A stretch of 64,000 nt of DNA from Mycobacterium gordonae (GTDB lineage Bacteria > Actinomycetota > Actinomycetes > Mycobacteriales > Mycobacteriaceae), in NCBI RefSeq assembly GCF_017086405.1, contig NZ_CP070973.1:3876739-3940738 (forward strand), in the 5' to 3' direction. Below are positions 50,058 through 59,041 of the stretch, one piece after another. A program made the translations under genes and the position numbers. The notes under the pieces are model-generated. The model was given only the letters and a program-made list of their open reading frames with translations, did no database searches and was not told the DNA's origin. Each line of letters begins with the position of its first letter. The first letter of the stretch is position 1.

Positions 50058-51295
50058 GCCACCTCCCCGTCGGAAGTGACTGTTGCCGTGGTGAAGTCGA
50101 CACCGAACGCGCGGTCGTAGTCGGCCAGATCACGGACCAGGTAATCACCGACCACCGGTGGTGGGCCGGTTTGGAACTGTCGACGCAATGCTGCGGCAGT
50201 CGCGACGTGGGTGGGATCGGTCAGCGTTTGTCGTACCGCCCAGCAGCGGTCATGAGCCGCCAGCTGGCGCCCCGCTCGGGTCACCACCACCTGATTCAAG
50301 GTGGTCCTCACCTCGACGAGCTGTCCGATCGCATGCGGGTCCACGGAGTAGTCGTTGCCGGCCACCCGCACGTAGTAGTCGCGCCCCAGCCGCACCGAGG
50401 TCACCGCCTCGGTGACCGGCGCCACGGGCGGCAACGCCAGCATCTGGGCTCGATCGCCGTCGAGGAAGTCGACCGGACGACCATCGAGGACCCGCACCCG
50501 ACGGGCGTTGGCGGTCGGAAGCCATTGGCCCAGTTGAGTGTTGAAGTCCGCTGGCGAAGTGAAGCTGCGCCCCGGCAGGAACGAGGTCTCCAAATAGCGG
50601 TTGGCTCGCTCCACGATCCCCTTGGATTCGGGGTCATAGGGTTTGAGTTGCACCAGCCGCGACCCGAGCGTGCCCATCAACGCGGTGACCGGATCGGTCA
50701 ACCGACCGCGGCGTCCGATCCCGGCCTCGTTGTCCCACCACAACTCATGGGGTGCCGCGGTGAAGCTGCCCGAGAGTAGCTGCCACATCCCGGCCACCAG
50801 GTCCATCGTCTGACGCGAGGGCAGCATCATTGCGGCGATGAACCGGGAGAACGCCGCGACCATCACCAGCACCGGCAGCATCGCCTCCTGGCCGAACCCG
50901 ACCGCGATCCTGGGTGCCGGGAACCACAGGTCGCACTGAACCGCTCGCCCCGGAGGATGGTCGAGGCGGTCAACCGGATCGGCGAGCAGGTGCTCCGGGC
51001 GGATCGCTCGGACCCGCTCGCGGAACCAGGAGATCGAACCCGTCCACCCGACCCGCTCGGCGAGCACCGTCGCCGGCATCTGCGGATAGGCCGACAGCAA
51101 CGCCCGGATCCGCGGCTCCACCTCGCTGATCGCCGACGGCGCCGAAGCTCGCTCGTACTTCGGTGGACCATCGCCGGCCAGCGCCCCGGCCACCGTGTCA
51201 CGCGCGATGCCGAGCTGGCGTGCAATGGCCCGCTGCGACAAACCCTCGCTGCGATGAAGATGCCGGATCAACGCCCAGTCTTCCAAGGAGATCAC
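50054..51295 (-). CDS. istA: IS21 transposase IstA
   Basis: About 413 residues from the GTG at 51295: an N-terminal helix-turn-helix (LSQRAIARQLGIARDTVAGAL), an rve/DDE core (AVQCDLWF for the first Asp, ELWWDNEAGI for the second, KGIVERANRYLE for the Glu) and a C-terminal beta-barrel. A TTG at 51328, within the terminal repeats, would give 424 residues. It looks intact and therefore potentially active. Confidence 0.92.
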   Translation of the reverse strand: MISLEDWALIRHLHRSEGLSQRAIARQLGIARDTVAGALAGDGPPKYERASAPSAISEVEPRIRALLSAYPQMPATVLAERVGWTGSISWFRERVRAIRPEHLLADPVDRLDHPPGRAVQCDLWFPAPRIAVGFGQEAMLPVLVMVAAFSRFIAAMMLPSRQTMDLVAGMWQLLSGSFTAAPHELWWDNEAGIGRRGRLTDPVTALMGTLGSRLVQLKPYDPESKGIVERANRYLETSFLPGRSFTSPADFNTQLGQWLPTANARRVRVLDGRPVDFLDGDRAQMLALPPVAPVTEAVTSVRLGRDYYVRVAGNDYSVDPHAIGQLVEVRTTLNQVVVTRAGRQLAAHDRCWAVRQTLTDPTHVATAAALRRQFQTGPPPVVGDYLVRDLADYDRAFGVDFTTATVTSDGEVA

Positions 51296-51365
51296 CCATC
51301 CAATCTGATTGGGTGGCCTACTTTTCAACCGTTGCGAGTGGCCGGACTTTCAACCGTCGCCAACA

Positions 51366-51370
51366 AGGTC
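51366..51370. repeat. Target-site duplication, right copy (IS21-type)
   Basis: AGGTC, the partner of 49201-49205, directly outside the right inverted repeat of the IS21-type element. Confidence 0.75.
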
Positions 51371-51574
51371 GCGCTCCAACCTGGCCGATAAGTACCGGCA
51401 ATCCTCAATCGCCCACACCACCTCGGCCCCGAACCGTTCGCGGGCCCACATCACCGCCTCGGCATGACCCGTCGTCGTTGCTTTGACGACCTTTCCGCCG
51501 AGCTTGCGCCCAACCTCGTTGACCGCAACAAACGTATGGGTGCGCTTGTGTACACCAACTCCAACAACAACCAT
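51371..51574 (-). pseudogene. IS110-family transposase, N-terminal fragment
   Basis: From the ATG at 51574 (preceded by AAGGAGG) it reads MVVVGVGVHKRTHTFVAV, with the first DEDD Asp region altered to VGVGVHK, then VWAIEDCRYLSARLERDL, and ends at the IS21 insertion. It continues in frame at 49200. The stretch 51575-51869 is probably the non-coding end of this IS110 element, but I see no defined terminus there. Confidence 0.8.
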
Positions 51575-51869
51575 GGTGGATGCCTCCTTCACTGTGAGGT
51601 GACGGTTGGGCCGGTCGGCGGACAAACCTCAGTGGGGGCGGTTGCCACGCTCCCATCAAGTCACGCCGGCCGGTCCTTCACACCTGATGCCGACAAAACG
51701 CATGAACCCCAACCACGGCGGCAGCGAGCCTATGAGCCAGACACCAGGTGATCAGGATCCAACCACCGCAACATGCGGCAACCCCACCCTGACACTGACG
51801 CGAGCCTAACGTCCCAGCGAAACGCCGAATGGCCCCGATCACTCGGGACCATTCGCATCAATCGACTCG

Positions 51870-52139
51870 TCAGAGCCGTTCGGCTTCGGTGTCCTTGCGG
51901 TAGCGGTTCAGGAAGCCGATCGCCCCGATGGCGGCCGCAGCGCCGAAGACCAGCGAGAAGACGATGTTGACGATCATCGCCCCGGCAAACATGCCGAATG
52001 CCATCGAGATGTAGAGCATCCAGAACAAGCGAAAAACGGAACCGGCGGCTACCAGCGCCAGGCTGACTCCGATCCACAGGCTCCACTGGCGGTCAACACG
52101 GTTGATCTGTGCCTGGATGCCGGCGGGGACGATGTTCAT
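51870..52139 (-). CDS. Small membrane protein, unknown function
   Basis: 89 residues with two or three hydrophobic segments (WIGVSLALVAAGSVFRLFWML, IVNIVFSLVFGAAAAIGAIGF) and a charged C terminus (RYRKDTEAERL). I do not recognise a family function. It lies beside the IS110 remnant and upstream of the F420-type reductase gene on the same strand, but 90 bp away. Confidence 0.68.
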   Translation of the reverse strand: MNIVPAGIQAQINRVDRQWSLWIGVSLALVAAGSVFRLFWMLYISMAFGMFAGAMIVNIVFSLVFGAAAAIGAIGFLNRYRKDTEAERL

Positions 52140-52229
52140 GTGCGGTCTTCCTTTCGTGGCGCGCCGCCTTGGTGGCGTCGTCGTTACACGAAGTACACAG
52201 ATGCCGCTCCGCTACCGATCCCAAGAACT

Positions 52230-52649
52230 TCAGCAGCGCTGCAATTCAATGACCGGGATCACCCGGTCGGTCTTGGACTGATAACCGCCGAACCCCGGCG
52301 CCCGCTCGACAATCCGCGGGTATACGGCGTCGCGTTCGTCGTTCGTCAGTTCGCGAGCGCGCACGTCGTAGGCGTCGGTGCCGATCTCGATGTGAGCGAC
52401 CGGGTTGGCGCGCAGGTTGTGTAACCATGCGGGGTCCACGTCGGCGCCAGCGTACGAACCGACGATCAGCAGCTTGCCGTCGATGTCGAATGTCATCACC
52501 GGGTTGATCCTCTGCTTGCCGGACTTGGCGCCGGTGGTGTGCAGCAACAACAGCGTGGCCCCTTCGAACGGACCACCGACCTTTCCGCCGTTCGCGCGGA
52601 ACTCCTGGATAATCGCGGTGTTTCCAGAAACATCAGGACGATCAACCAT
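52230..52649 (-). CDS. F420H2-dependent reductase (Ddn/FDOR-A type)
   Basis: 139-residue split beta-barrel protein with GPFEGATLLLLHTTGAKSGKQRINPV and GGKLL-type strands followed by AWLHNLRANP, the deazaflavin-dependent nitroreductase signature. It would use F420H2 to reduce quinones or activated alkenes. Its ATG overlaps the end of the APC permease gene by 8 bp. Confidence 0.87.
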   Translation of the reverse strand: MVDRPDVSGNTAIIQEFRANGGKVGGPFEGATLLLLHTTGAKSGKQRINPVMTFDIDGKLLIVGSYAGADVDPAWLHNLRANPVAHIEIGTDAYDVRARELTNDERDAVYPRIVERAPGFGGYQSKTDRVIPVIELQRC

Positions 52650-54093
52650 GCTCGGGCACTCCTATCTGCGGATGATTCATCTCAGCCTGGAACATCCGAT
52701 ATTGCTCCGCGTGGCCGGGGCGGTGTCGGACCAGCAACCAGCCGACCGCCAGCAGCAGGAACCACGCCGGGAACCAGGCCAGCGCCACAGCGGTTTCCCG
52801 ATCGGTCGACAACGTCCAGATGACGAATCCGAAGAAAGCCAGGATCGCCCAGCACATCACCACGCCGCCCGGCATCTGGTAGTGCGAATCGGCGTGCCGC
52901 CGGGGATGCCGCCGACGGTAGACCAGGTAACTGACCACGATCATCGCCCACACGAACATGAACAGCAGCGATGCGACCGTTGTGATGACCGTGAAGACGC
53001 CGATCACCGAACCACCCGCATAGAGCAGGGGAACCGACATCAGCAACAGGGGAGCGGTCAACAACACAGCGGACCCCGGCACACCACCGCGGTTGAGTCG
53101 GCGGAACATCGGCGGCGCGCTGCCCTCGTCAGCCAGACCGAATAGCATCCGGCCAGTGGAGAAAACCCCCGAGTTCGCCGATGAGGCCGCGGAGGTGATC
53201 ACCACAAAGTTCACCAGTGACGCGGCGGCACCCAGACCGGCCAGAGCGAACATGGTGACGAAGGGCGACTCACCGCTGGCGAAGTGCCGCCAAGGCACCA
53301 CGGCCAATATCGCCAGCAGCGCAGCGATGTAGAAGATCGCCACCCTCATCGGAACGGCATTGATCGCCCGCGGGAGGGTCCGATGTGGATCAGCGGTCTC
53401 CGCCGCCGCGGTGCCGACCAGTTCTACACCCACGAAAGCAAAGAACGCGATTTGAAAGCCGCCGACCATACCCATGAACCCGGTCGCGAAGAACCCGCCG
53501 TCCTGCCACAAATTCGCCACCGCTGCGCGGTCGCCGTGCGGCGAGACGAAGCCGGTGGCGACCAGGACGATGCCAACCACGATCAGCCCCAAGATCGCCG
53601 CGATCTTGATCAAGGAGAACCAGAACTCGATCTCCCCGAAATTGCGCACGCTGAAAAGGTTGACGGCCAACACCAGCAGGACGGTCACCAAGGCCGGGAT
53701 CCAGTCGGGTAGATTCGGCCACCAATACTTGGAATAGCCTACGATCGCGACTATTTCGGCGATACCGGTGACAACCCAGGCGAACCAGTAGGACCACCCG
53801 ATGAAGAAGCCGGCCGCCGGTCCCAACAGGTCGGCCGCGAAGTCGACGAACGACTTGTAGTTCAGGTTCGACAACAGCAATTCGCCCATCGCGCGCAGCA
53901 CGAAAAACACGAAGAATCCGATAACCGCGTAGACCACGACGACCGCCGGCCCGGCCTGTGTGATCGTGCGTCCGGAGCCCATGAACAGGCCGGTACCGAT
54001 CGCGCCGCCGATTGCGATCAGTTGGATCTGGCGATTGGACAGGTCGCGGTGCAGGTGGGGAACTGCGGCTGCGTCCTGCTCGTCAGCCGACAT
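52642..54093 (-). CDS. Amino acid permease (APC superfamily)
   Basis: About 483 residues with twelve predicted membrane segments. The N-terminal signature ELSNRQ-type segment RDLSNRQIQLIAIGGAIGTG and FMGSGRTI is typical of the AAT family (CycA/AroP/GabP). The ATG at 54093 fits family starts; a further in-frame ATG at 54144 is possible. The amino acid transported (D-alanine/serine/glycine, aromatic or GABA) cannot be decided here. The gap 54094-54237 holds nothing I can assign. Confidence 0.88.
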   Translation of the reverse strand: MSADEQDAAAVPHLHRDLSNRQIQLIAIGGAIGTGLFMGSGRTITQAGPAVVVVYAVIGFFVFFVLRAMGELLLSNLNYKSFVDFAADLLGPAAGFFIGWSYWFAWVVTGIAEIVAIVGYSKYWWPNLPDWIPALVTVLLVLAVNLFSVRNFGEIEFWFSLIKIAAILGLIVVGIVLVATGFVSPHGDRAAVANLWQDGGFFATGFMGMVGGFQIAFFAFVGVELVGTAAAETADPHRTLPRAINAVPMRVAIFYIAALLAILAVVPWRHFASGESPFVTMFALAGLGAAASLVNFVVITSAASSANSGVFSTGRMLFGLADEGSAPPMFRRLNRGGVPGSAVLLTAPLLLMSVPLLYAGGSVIGVFTVITTVASLLFMFVWAMIVVSYLVYRRRHPRRHADSHYQMPGGVVMCWAILAFFGFVIWTLSTDRETAVALAWFPAWFLLLAVGWLLVRHRPGHAEQYRMFQAEMNHPQIGVPEHG

Positions 54094-54237
54094 CGGGGGG
54101 CACCATGGTGATGAGATTAAGGGCAGCGTCGCCGGACTGCCCATACTTTCGCGCGATAACCGTCGACCCTGGGCGGATGGGCCAGCAGCCGCCTGTCGAG
54201 TTGTGCGGAATGCTGTTGCAACACCGCAACATTGGTG

Positions 54238-54507
54238 CTAAGCGAGGTATACCCCGCCCGAAGTGAGCACGTCACCCGCGGCCAGATCGCTCGTTGCGAG
54301 CGTGCGGAACAAGATGCCGATGTTGTCGCCCGTCGCAGCCGTGTCCAACTTCTTGCGGAAGGCCTCGATCGCATCGACTCGCACCGGGGGACCGTCGTTG
54401 ATCCGTACTTGATCGCCAACGCTCAGCTGCCCGTACTCGACTCGGCCGGTCGCCACCGTGCCACGCCCTTTGATTGCGAAGACACCCTCAACGGTCATGC
54501 GGAACAT
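54238..54507 (-). CDS. Stand-alone EF-Tu domain 2-like protein
   Basis: 89 residues matching only the second (beta-barrel) domain of translation factor EF-Tu: VEGVFAIKGRGTVATGRVE, LSVGDQVRIN, AFRKKLDTAATGDNIGILFR and LAAGDVLT. No GTPase domain is present next to it. Small mycobacterial proteins of this kind exist but their role is not known to me. An inverted repeat (54513-54532) lies just upstream. Confidence 0.8.
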   Translation of the reverse strand: MFRMTVEGVFAIKGRGTVATGRVEYGQLSVGDQVRINDGPPVRVDAIEAFRKKLDTAATGDNIGILFRTLATSDLAAGDVLTSGGVYLA

Positions 54508-54512
54508 GAGGG

Positions 54513-54532
54513 CACGCTAATCGATCAGCGTG
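54513..54532. promoter_or_regulatory. Inverted repeat upstream of the EF-Tu-like gene
   Basis: CACGCT-AATCGATC-AGCGTG is a perfect 6 bp inverted repeat with an 8 bp spacer, 6 bp upstream of the minus-strand start at 54507. It may be an operator or an mRNA leader hairpin. The remaining gap to 54759 has no assigned feature. Confidence 0.4.
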
Positions 54533-54758
54533 GCGATTCGCACTATCGGCCTGCGGCTGCGCACTTCATCGGGTAACCCACCGGGTCTTGGGCGGGTCAG
54601 GACCGGTTGCGATCTGGGCGCCGGGTTGCCTCATCAGCACCGAAATCTACTCGTCCCCAACCAATTTCGTCGTCAATCACCCACCGGATACAGCTCGACG
54701 AACGGCGGTCTAGCAGGGGCTGTCGACGTCCTCAGCGTGGTAACCGTACGCTGACCCC

Positions 54759-55127
54759 GTGAGTTGGTTCGAACGAGTACGCAAGGCCAGCGCGGGCGAG
54801 CGGGTCAGCCGGGCCGACGAGCGGCAGGCCGCCGACACACTGGCCGAACTCACCGCGCTCAACAAGGAGCGGGAACGGCTGCTGCGCGACGGGATAGCGG
54901 GCGTCGCCACCATTGTGGGCATCCGCGAAAACGTCGCGACCACCTCGTTGGGCCGGTGGCACGAAGTCGAGCTGGACGTTCGACTGCCCGACAAGGACCC
55001 CTACCGCGCCACCCGCCGCGTGTCCCTGGAACTCTCGTCCGCCCCGCATATCACGGTTGACGCGCAGGTGCCGGTGCGCGTCGATCCAGACGACTTCGCC
55101 AACGTCCTGGTCGTCGCACCGCTCTGA
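54759..55127 (+). CDS. Hypothetical protein with coiled-coil N terminus
   Basis: 122 residues, GTG start. Residues 10-45 are charged and helical (ADERQAADTLAELTALNKERERLL), and the rest looks like a small beta domain (GIAGVATIVGIRENVATTSLGRWHEVELDVRL). No signal peptide. I do not recognise the family; it converges with the dehalogenase gene. Confidence 0.65.
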   Translation: MSWFERVRKASAGERVSRADERQAADTLAELTALNKERERLLRDGIAGVATIVGIRENVATTSLGRWHEVELDVRLPDKDPYRATRRVSLELSSAPHITVDAQVPVRVDPDDFANVLVVAPL

Positions 55128-55130
55128 GAC

Positions 55131-56036
55131 CTACCCGTTGCGCACCGTCAGCCGGGAGAGCAGCACCTCCGCCAATTGCTCACCACGGTCCTCCTGCAGG
55201 AAGTGCGCTGCGCCCTCGATGCGCACCTGCTCGCCGGCCGTCGGGATCAGATCGCAGAACAACTGCCCCGCCCTGGGATAGGGAAAAATCGGGTCGGAGT
55301 CCGAAAAGGCAACGACCGCAGGCTTACTCCAGCGCGAGAGTTCATCACCGATTGCCTGCATCCGGTCAGCGCCCGGCGCGTCCTCGGTGATCGGAACGAG
55401 CAGTGGAAACTGAGCGGCCCCGGCCTTCGATTCGGTGGTGGGAAACGGCGCGTCATACGCGGCGACGACCTCATCGGACAGTTGGGTCGTGGTGGCGCCC
55501 TGGATGACGAAACCGACTGGCAGATCGGGGTTCTTCTCGGCAAAGTTGCGCCACGCCATGAAACCCTTGGACACGTGGCCGGTGAACAGTCCGGTGTTCA
55601 TGATCATCAGCGCCCCCACCCGGTCGGCGTTCTCCGTCGCCCATCGCAGACCGATCGGGCCGCCCCAGTCCTGGACGACCGCGGTGGCATGGTGCAGGTC
55701 CAGAGCCCCCAGGACCTTGGCGATCAACTCGCTGTGGCGGTCGAAGGTGTACCACCGTCGGTCGGTCGGCTTGTCGGAGCGGCCGAAACCGACCAGGTCG
55801 GGCACGATCACTCGATGCCCGGCCGCGACCAGTGGTGGCAGCATCTTGCGGTAGAGGTAGGCCCAGCTGGGTTCGCCGTGGAAACACACGACGGGGACAC
55901 CGTCGCGCGGCCCCTCGTCGAGGTAGTGCATCCGCAGCCCGTCGACCTCGAGATAGTTCGGCGCAAAGCCGTACCCCGGCAGGTCGGCGAAACGAGAATC
56001 GGGTGTGCGAAAAACCTCTGGGTTGGTCGAATTCAT
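55131..56036 (-). CDS. Haloalkane dehalogenase, subfamily I-like
   Basis: 301 residues. The nucleophile elbow VVQDWGG gives Asp123 with the adjacent halide-binding Trp124; HGEPSW supplies E55 and the cap-facing Trp58; the acid is in FSDSDPIFP and the His in AAHFLQED. This matches HLD-I enzymes (DhlA/DmbB class), which hydrolyse haloalkanes to alcohols. The ATG at 56036 has TGGAGA upstream; an ATG at 56051 is the alternative. It diverges from a TetR gene across a matching operator. Confidence 0.85.
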   Translation of the reverse strand: MNSTNPEVFRTPDSRFADLPGYGFAPNYLEVDGLRMHYLDEGPRDGVPVVCFHGEPSWAYLYRKMLPPLVAAGHRVIVPDLVGFGRSDKPTDRRWYTFDRHSELIAKVLGALDLHHATAVVQDWGGPIGLRWATENADRVGALMIMNTGLFTGHVSKGFMAWRNFAEKNPDLPVGFVIQGATTTQLSDEVVAAYDAPFPTTESKAGAAQFPLLVPITEDAPGADRMQAIGDELSRWSKPAVVAFSDSDPIFPYPRAGQLFCDLIPTAGEQVRIEGAAHFLQEDRGEQLAEVLLSRLTVRNG

Positions 56037-56085
56037 CGGCGGAGTCTCCATTCGTGGGCGAGCCGAATCTCACGGTAGATTATTT

Positions 56086-56101
56086 TTGACCGACCAGTCA
56101 A
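56086..56101. promoter_or_regulatory. TetR-type operator between dehalogenase and tetR
   Basis: TTGAC-CGACCA-GTCAA is a perfect 5 bp inverted repeat with a 6 bp centre, of the form often bound by TetR repressors (GACCGACCxGTC). It lies 50 bp from the dehalogenase start and 21 bp from the tetR start, so binding could repress both. Confidence 0.65.
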
Positions 56102-56121
56102 CTATCACTTACGCTCACACC

Positions 56122-56733
56122 ATGCCCCGCACCTCGGATGCCCGCGGCCGCATCGTGTCGACCGCCGCACGCCTGTTTCTCGAACGGAGCTATCACGACG
56201 TGGGTGTCGAGGAACTCTGCGCGGCGGCCGACGTCCGCAAGGGCAGCTTCTACCACTACTTCTCGTCGAAAGCCGACCTGGCCAAGGCGGTTGTGGACCT
56301 GCATCTTGCGGTGTTTCAGGCGCGGTTGACCGCGACCACGGAGGCCACCCCGGCTGCGCGACTCTCGGCTATTCCGGACGCGATCGCCGGTATCCAGTCG
56401 GGCTTGCACAGCCAGTTCGGCCGGTTCGTCGGCTGTCCGTTCGGCAACCTGGCCGCCGAGTTGTCAACCACGGATGAGGCGGTACGCAGCCACCTGGCCG
56501 CACGACTCGCGGCGTTGGAGGATCATCTCGCAGCCATCTGCCGAGACGCCGCGGCCGACGGCACGCTGCGCGCAGACGTCGATCCGGATCGACTTGCCCA
56601 CGCCCTGTTCGCGCACTACCAGGGGTTAATCCTGCTCGCCAAGCTGCACGGCTCGGCGGTCTCCGATCTGGCACCGGCGCTACACGACTTCATAGGGGGT
56701 TACCTGAGCCGTCCGGCAGGGGATCGCAGCTAG
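56122..56733 (+). CDS. TetR-family repressor
   Basis: 203 residues with an N-terminal TetR helix-turn-helix (VGVEELCAAADVRKGSFYHYF) and a C-terminal ligand domain (FGRFVGCPFGNLAAELST) of the TetR_C/ AcuR-like group. Start at 56122 excludes an extension across the operator. Presumed to control itself and the dehalogenase. It ends convergently on the MDR gene, overlapping by 4 bp. Confidence 0.9.
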   Translation: MPRTSDARGRIVSTAARLFLERSYHDVGVEELCAAADVRKGSFYHYFSSKADLAKAVVDLHLAVFQARLTATTEATPAARLSAIPDAIAGIQSGLHSQFGRFVGCPFGNLAAELSTTDEAVRSHLAARLAALEDHLAAICRDAAADGTLRADVDPDRLAHALFAHYQGLILLAKLHGSAVSDLAPALHDFIGGYLSRPAGDRS

Positions 56734-57740
56734 GCGATTTTCACCATCAACTTGCCGACGTTCTTGCCGTCGAACAGCATGTTGATGGCCGTCGGCAACT
56801 GCTCGAAACCTTCGACTACGGTTTCCAGCGGTTTGAGCTTGCCGGCGCCGATCAACCCGGCGATCTCGCCGATCGCCTCCGGCGCACGACCGAAGTGATC
56901 CAGCACGATGAATCCCTGTACCGTGGCGCGCTGAATGAGCAGGTTGCCGAACGCCCGTGGGCCGGGCGGTGGGTCGGCCTCGTTGTAGCCGGAGATCAGG
57001 CCGCACAACGCGACGCGCGCGTTGATGTTCAGCCGGGCGAAGATGGCGTCCATGATCTGCCCGCCGACATTCTCGAAGTCGACGTCGATGCCGTCGGGGG
57101 TGGCCGCGACCAATTGGGCGTACCAGTCGTCAGCCTTATGGTCGACGGCGGCGTCGAAGCCGAGTTGCTCGGTCAGCAACGCACATTTATCCGGGCCGCC
57201 GGCGATCCCGACGACGCGCGCGCCGTCGGCCTTGGCCAGCTGGCCGGCCACTGAACCAACCGCGCCGGCCGCCGCCGAGACCACGACGGTCTCGCCCGGC
57301 TTGGGCTTGGCGATGTCGCGGATGCCGATCCAGGCGGTCAGTCCCGTCATGCCGAGCGCACCCATGTACGCGCTGGGCGACACCCCCTCGGCGACCTGGA
57401 CCGGCATCAACGGGTTCTGGTCGGATGCCACCACATATTCCTGCCAGCCGAGCAGGCCCTGCACGATCTGACCCACCGGATAGTTCGAGTTGTTCGACGC
57501 GACCACCTCGCCGATACCGCCCGCCCGCATGACCTCGCCGATTCCGACGGGCGGGAGGTAGGTCGGCGCGTCGGTGATCCACATGCGGTTGGTCGGGTCC
57601 AGCGAAATCCAGTCGACACGGACGAGCGCCTCGCCTTCACCGATCTCAGGGACCGGCTCCTCGCTGAGCTCGAAGGTCGTGGGCCCGATGCGCCCGGTCG
57701 GACGTTCACGCAGGAGAAAGCGGCGGTTTCGGTCAGCCAT
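56730..57740 (-). CDS. NADP-dependent medium-chain oxidoreductase (CurA/PTGR type)
   Basis: 336 residues of the zinc-free MDR family: RFLLRERPTGRIGPTTFEL start, WISLDPTNRMWI, and the nucleotide-binding stretch VVVSAAAGAVGSVAGQLAK. It reduces alpha,beta-unsaturated carbonyls or quinones with NADPH. The ATG at 57740 is set by the conserved start; the open frame extending upstream is a shadow of the methyltransferase gene. Confidence 0.9.
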   Translation of the reverse strand: MADRNRRFLLRERPTGRIGPTTFELSEEPVPEIGEGEALVRVDWISLDPTNRMWITDAPTYLPPVGIGEVMRAGGIGEVVASNNSNYPVGQIVQGLLGWQEYVVASDQNPLMPVQVAEGVSPSAYMGALGMTGLTAWIGIRDIAKPKPGETVVVSAAAGAVGSVAGQLAKADGARVVGIAGGPDKCALLTEQLGFDAAVDHKADDWYAQLVAATPDGIDVDFENVGGQIMDAIFARLNINARVALCGLISGYNEADPPPGPRAFGNLLIQRATVQGFIVLDHFGRAPEAIGEIAGLIGAGKLKPLETVVEGFEQLPTAINMLFDGKNVGKLMVKIA

Positions 57741-57818
57741 GTGCGAACCGTACCCGACCGCGGATCGGCCCGATACGGCCGAACCGGCGCTGTCGGTAGC
57801 CGGTGCTATAACGCTCGT

Positions 57819-58664
57819 ATGGCAGGCAACGAACACGTCATCACTCATGTTTCCGACACCGCGCGGTGGACGGCGTTGCACCGTGCCACCGAGTCCGCGC
57901 GGCCGGATGCCCTGTTCCACGACTCCCTCGCCGAGCGGCTCGCCGGCGAGCAAGGCCAGGCGATCGTGGCCCACGTCCCGCGGTCGACACGCAATGGCTG
58001 GTGGCTGGTCGCGCGCACGAAAATCATCGACGAGGCGATTCTGCGAGCAATCACCGACGGCTGCGACCGTGTGCTGAACCTTGCCGCGGGGCTGGACACC
58101 CGTCCCTATCGCTTGCCGTTGCCCACCAACCTCACCTGGGTGGAGGCCGACCTGCCCGCACTGTTGGAAGAGAAGACGCGACTGCTCGCCGACCAGGAAC
58201 CCCGATGCCGGCTGACTCGGACCGCCGTCGACCTCGCCGACGCGAGTGCGCGCGACACCTTCCTCGACGAAGCTCTCGACGGAGCCGCTAAGGCGCTGGT
58301 GCTTACCGAGGGACTTCTGATGTACCTCGGTGAGGATGACGTCGTCGCGCTTTCCGGCGCGATCAAACGGCATGAGGTGTCCTGGTGGATGCTGGATTTC
58401 GCGGGTCCGGGCCTCAAACAGATGATGAATCGGAAGATGGCCGGCTTGTTGCAGAACGCACCGTTTAAATTCGCCCCCGAGAACGGCTTGGCGTACTTCG
58501 AAAACCTTGGTTGGCGCGTCGTGAACGCCGAATCGCTATTTTCCGCCGCGCGCCGTTTTCATCGCTTGCCGACGTTGATGCGTGCCACCGCCTGGCTACC
58601 GCAGCCCGATCCGCGCCGTCCCGGCCGAAGACCCTGGAGCGCAGTCACACTCCTGGCCCGGTGA
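57819..58664 (+). CDS. SAM-dependent methyltransferase (TIGR00027 / LCM family)
   Basis: 281 residues. LNLAAGLDTRPYRLPLP is the SAM-binding glycine loop of this mycobacteria-enriched family, followed by VEADLPALLEEK and LTEGLLMYLGEDDV. Substrate unknown; members resemble leucine carboxyl methyltransferases. It diverges from the MDR gene with 78 bp between starts. Confidence 0.87.
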   Translation: MAGNEHVITHVSDTARWTALHRATESARPDALFHDSLAERLAGEQGQAIVAHVPRSTRNGWWLVARTKIIDEAILRAITDGCDRVLNLAAGLDTRPYRLPLPTNLTWVEADLPALLEEKTRLLADQEPRCRLTRTAVDLADASARDTFLDEALDGAAKALVLTEGLLMYLGEDDVVALSGAIKRHEVSWWMLDFAGPGLKQMMNRKMAGLLQNAPFKFAPENGLAYFENLGWRVVNAESLFSAARRFHRLPTLMRATAWLPQPDPRRPGRRPWSAVTLLAR

Positions 58665-58834
58665 CACGGTGCGGGCGGTATGTGACGCAGGTCATCGTCC
58701 GGTTTCGAATTCACGGCAAATTCTCATCTTGGGACACGGTTAGGTCACAGCTTTGCTGGGCATCCTGAAGGAACAGAGCTGCAAACCACACGGTTGAAGC
58801 TTTTGCGCAGCAAGTCGGAGAGGAGTTGACAATC

Positions 58835-59041
58835 GTGGCGAAGCAATCAGAGGCTAACGTAATTTATCTCCAATCCCATCCGGTCTGGATGGCGGCGCAC
58901 CGGCGAGAACGTCAAATCCACGAGGCGATGCGCCGGCATCCCGCATATATCGGCAGGCAGCGGGCGGCCGCCGCGGGCGGTTCGATTTCCGCTGGTCGTC
59001 GCAGCCTCGAGATGTACTCGACCGCTGACGCTCCTGCATAA
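58835..59041 (+). CDS. Hypothetical small basic protein
   Basis: 68 residues from a GTG with GAGAGGAG upstream (a TTG 9 bp earlier is possible). It is rich in Arg, His and Ala (HRRERQIHEAMRRHPAYIGRQ), without membrane segment or signal. Function unknown; could be nucleic-acid binding by charge only. Confidence 0.5.
   Translation: MAKQSEANVIYLQSHPVWMAAHRRERQIHEAMRRHPAYIGRQRAAAAGGSISAGRRSLEMYSTADAPA

Larger units (their letters stand above)
49206..51365 (-). mobile_element. IS21-family insertion sequence (2160 bp, complete)
   Basis: Ends are TGTTGACGACGGTCGAAA on the left and, inverted, TGTTGGCGACGGTTGAAA on the right. Over 28 bp they match at 22 positions, begin with TG and end with CA as in IS21. 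A second, inner pair of GAAAAGTAGGCCAC repeats lies at each end, as in other IS21-type elements. It encodes IstA and IstB on the minus strand, both full length, and is flanked by a 5 bp duplication. It is inserted within an IS110-type transposase gene. Confidence 0.88.

Noticed and set aside
51575..51869. A defined IS110 terminus or small gene
   Set aside because: No inverted repeat is expected for IS110 and none is seen; short frames here have no supporting start or family match.
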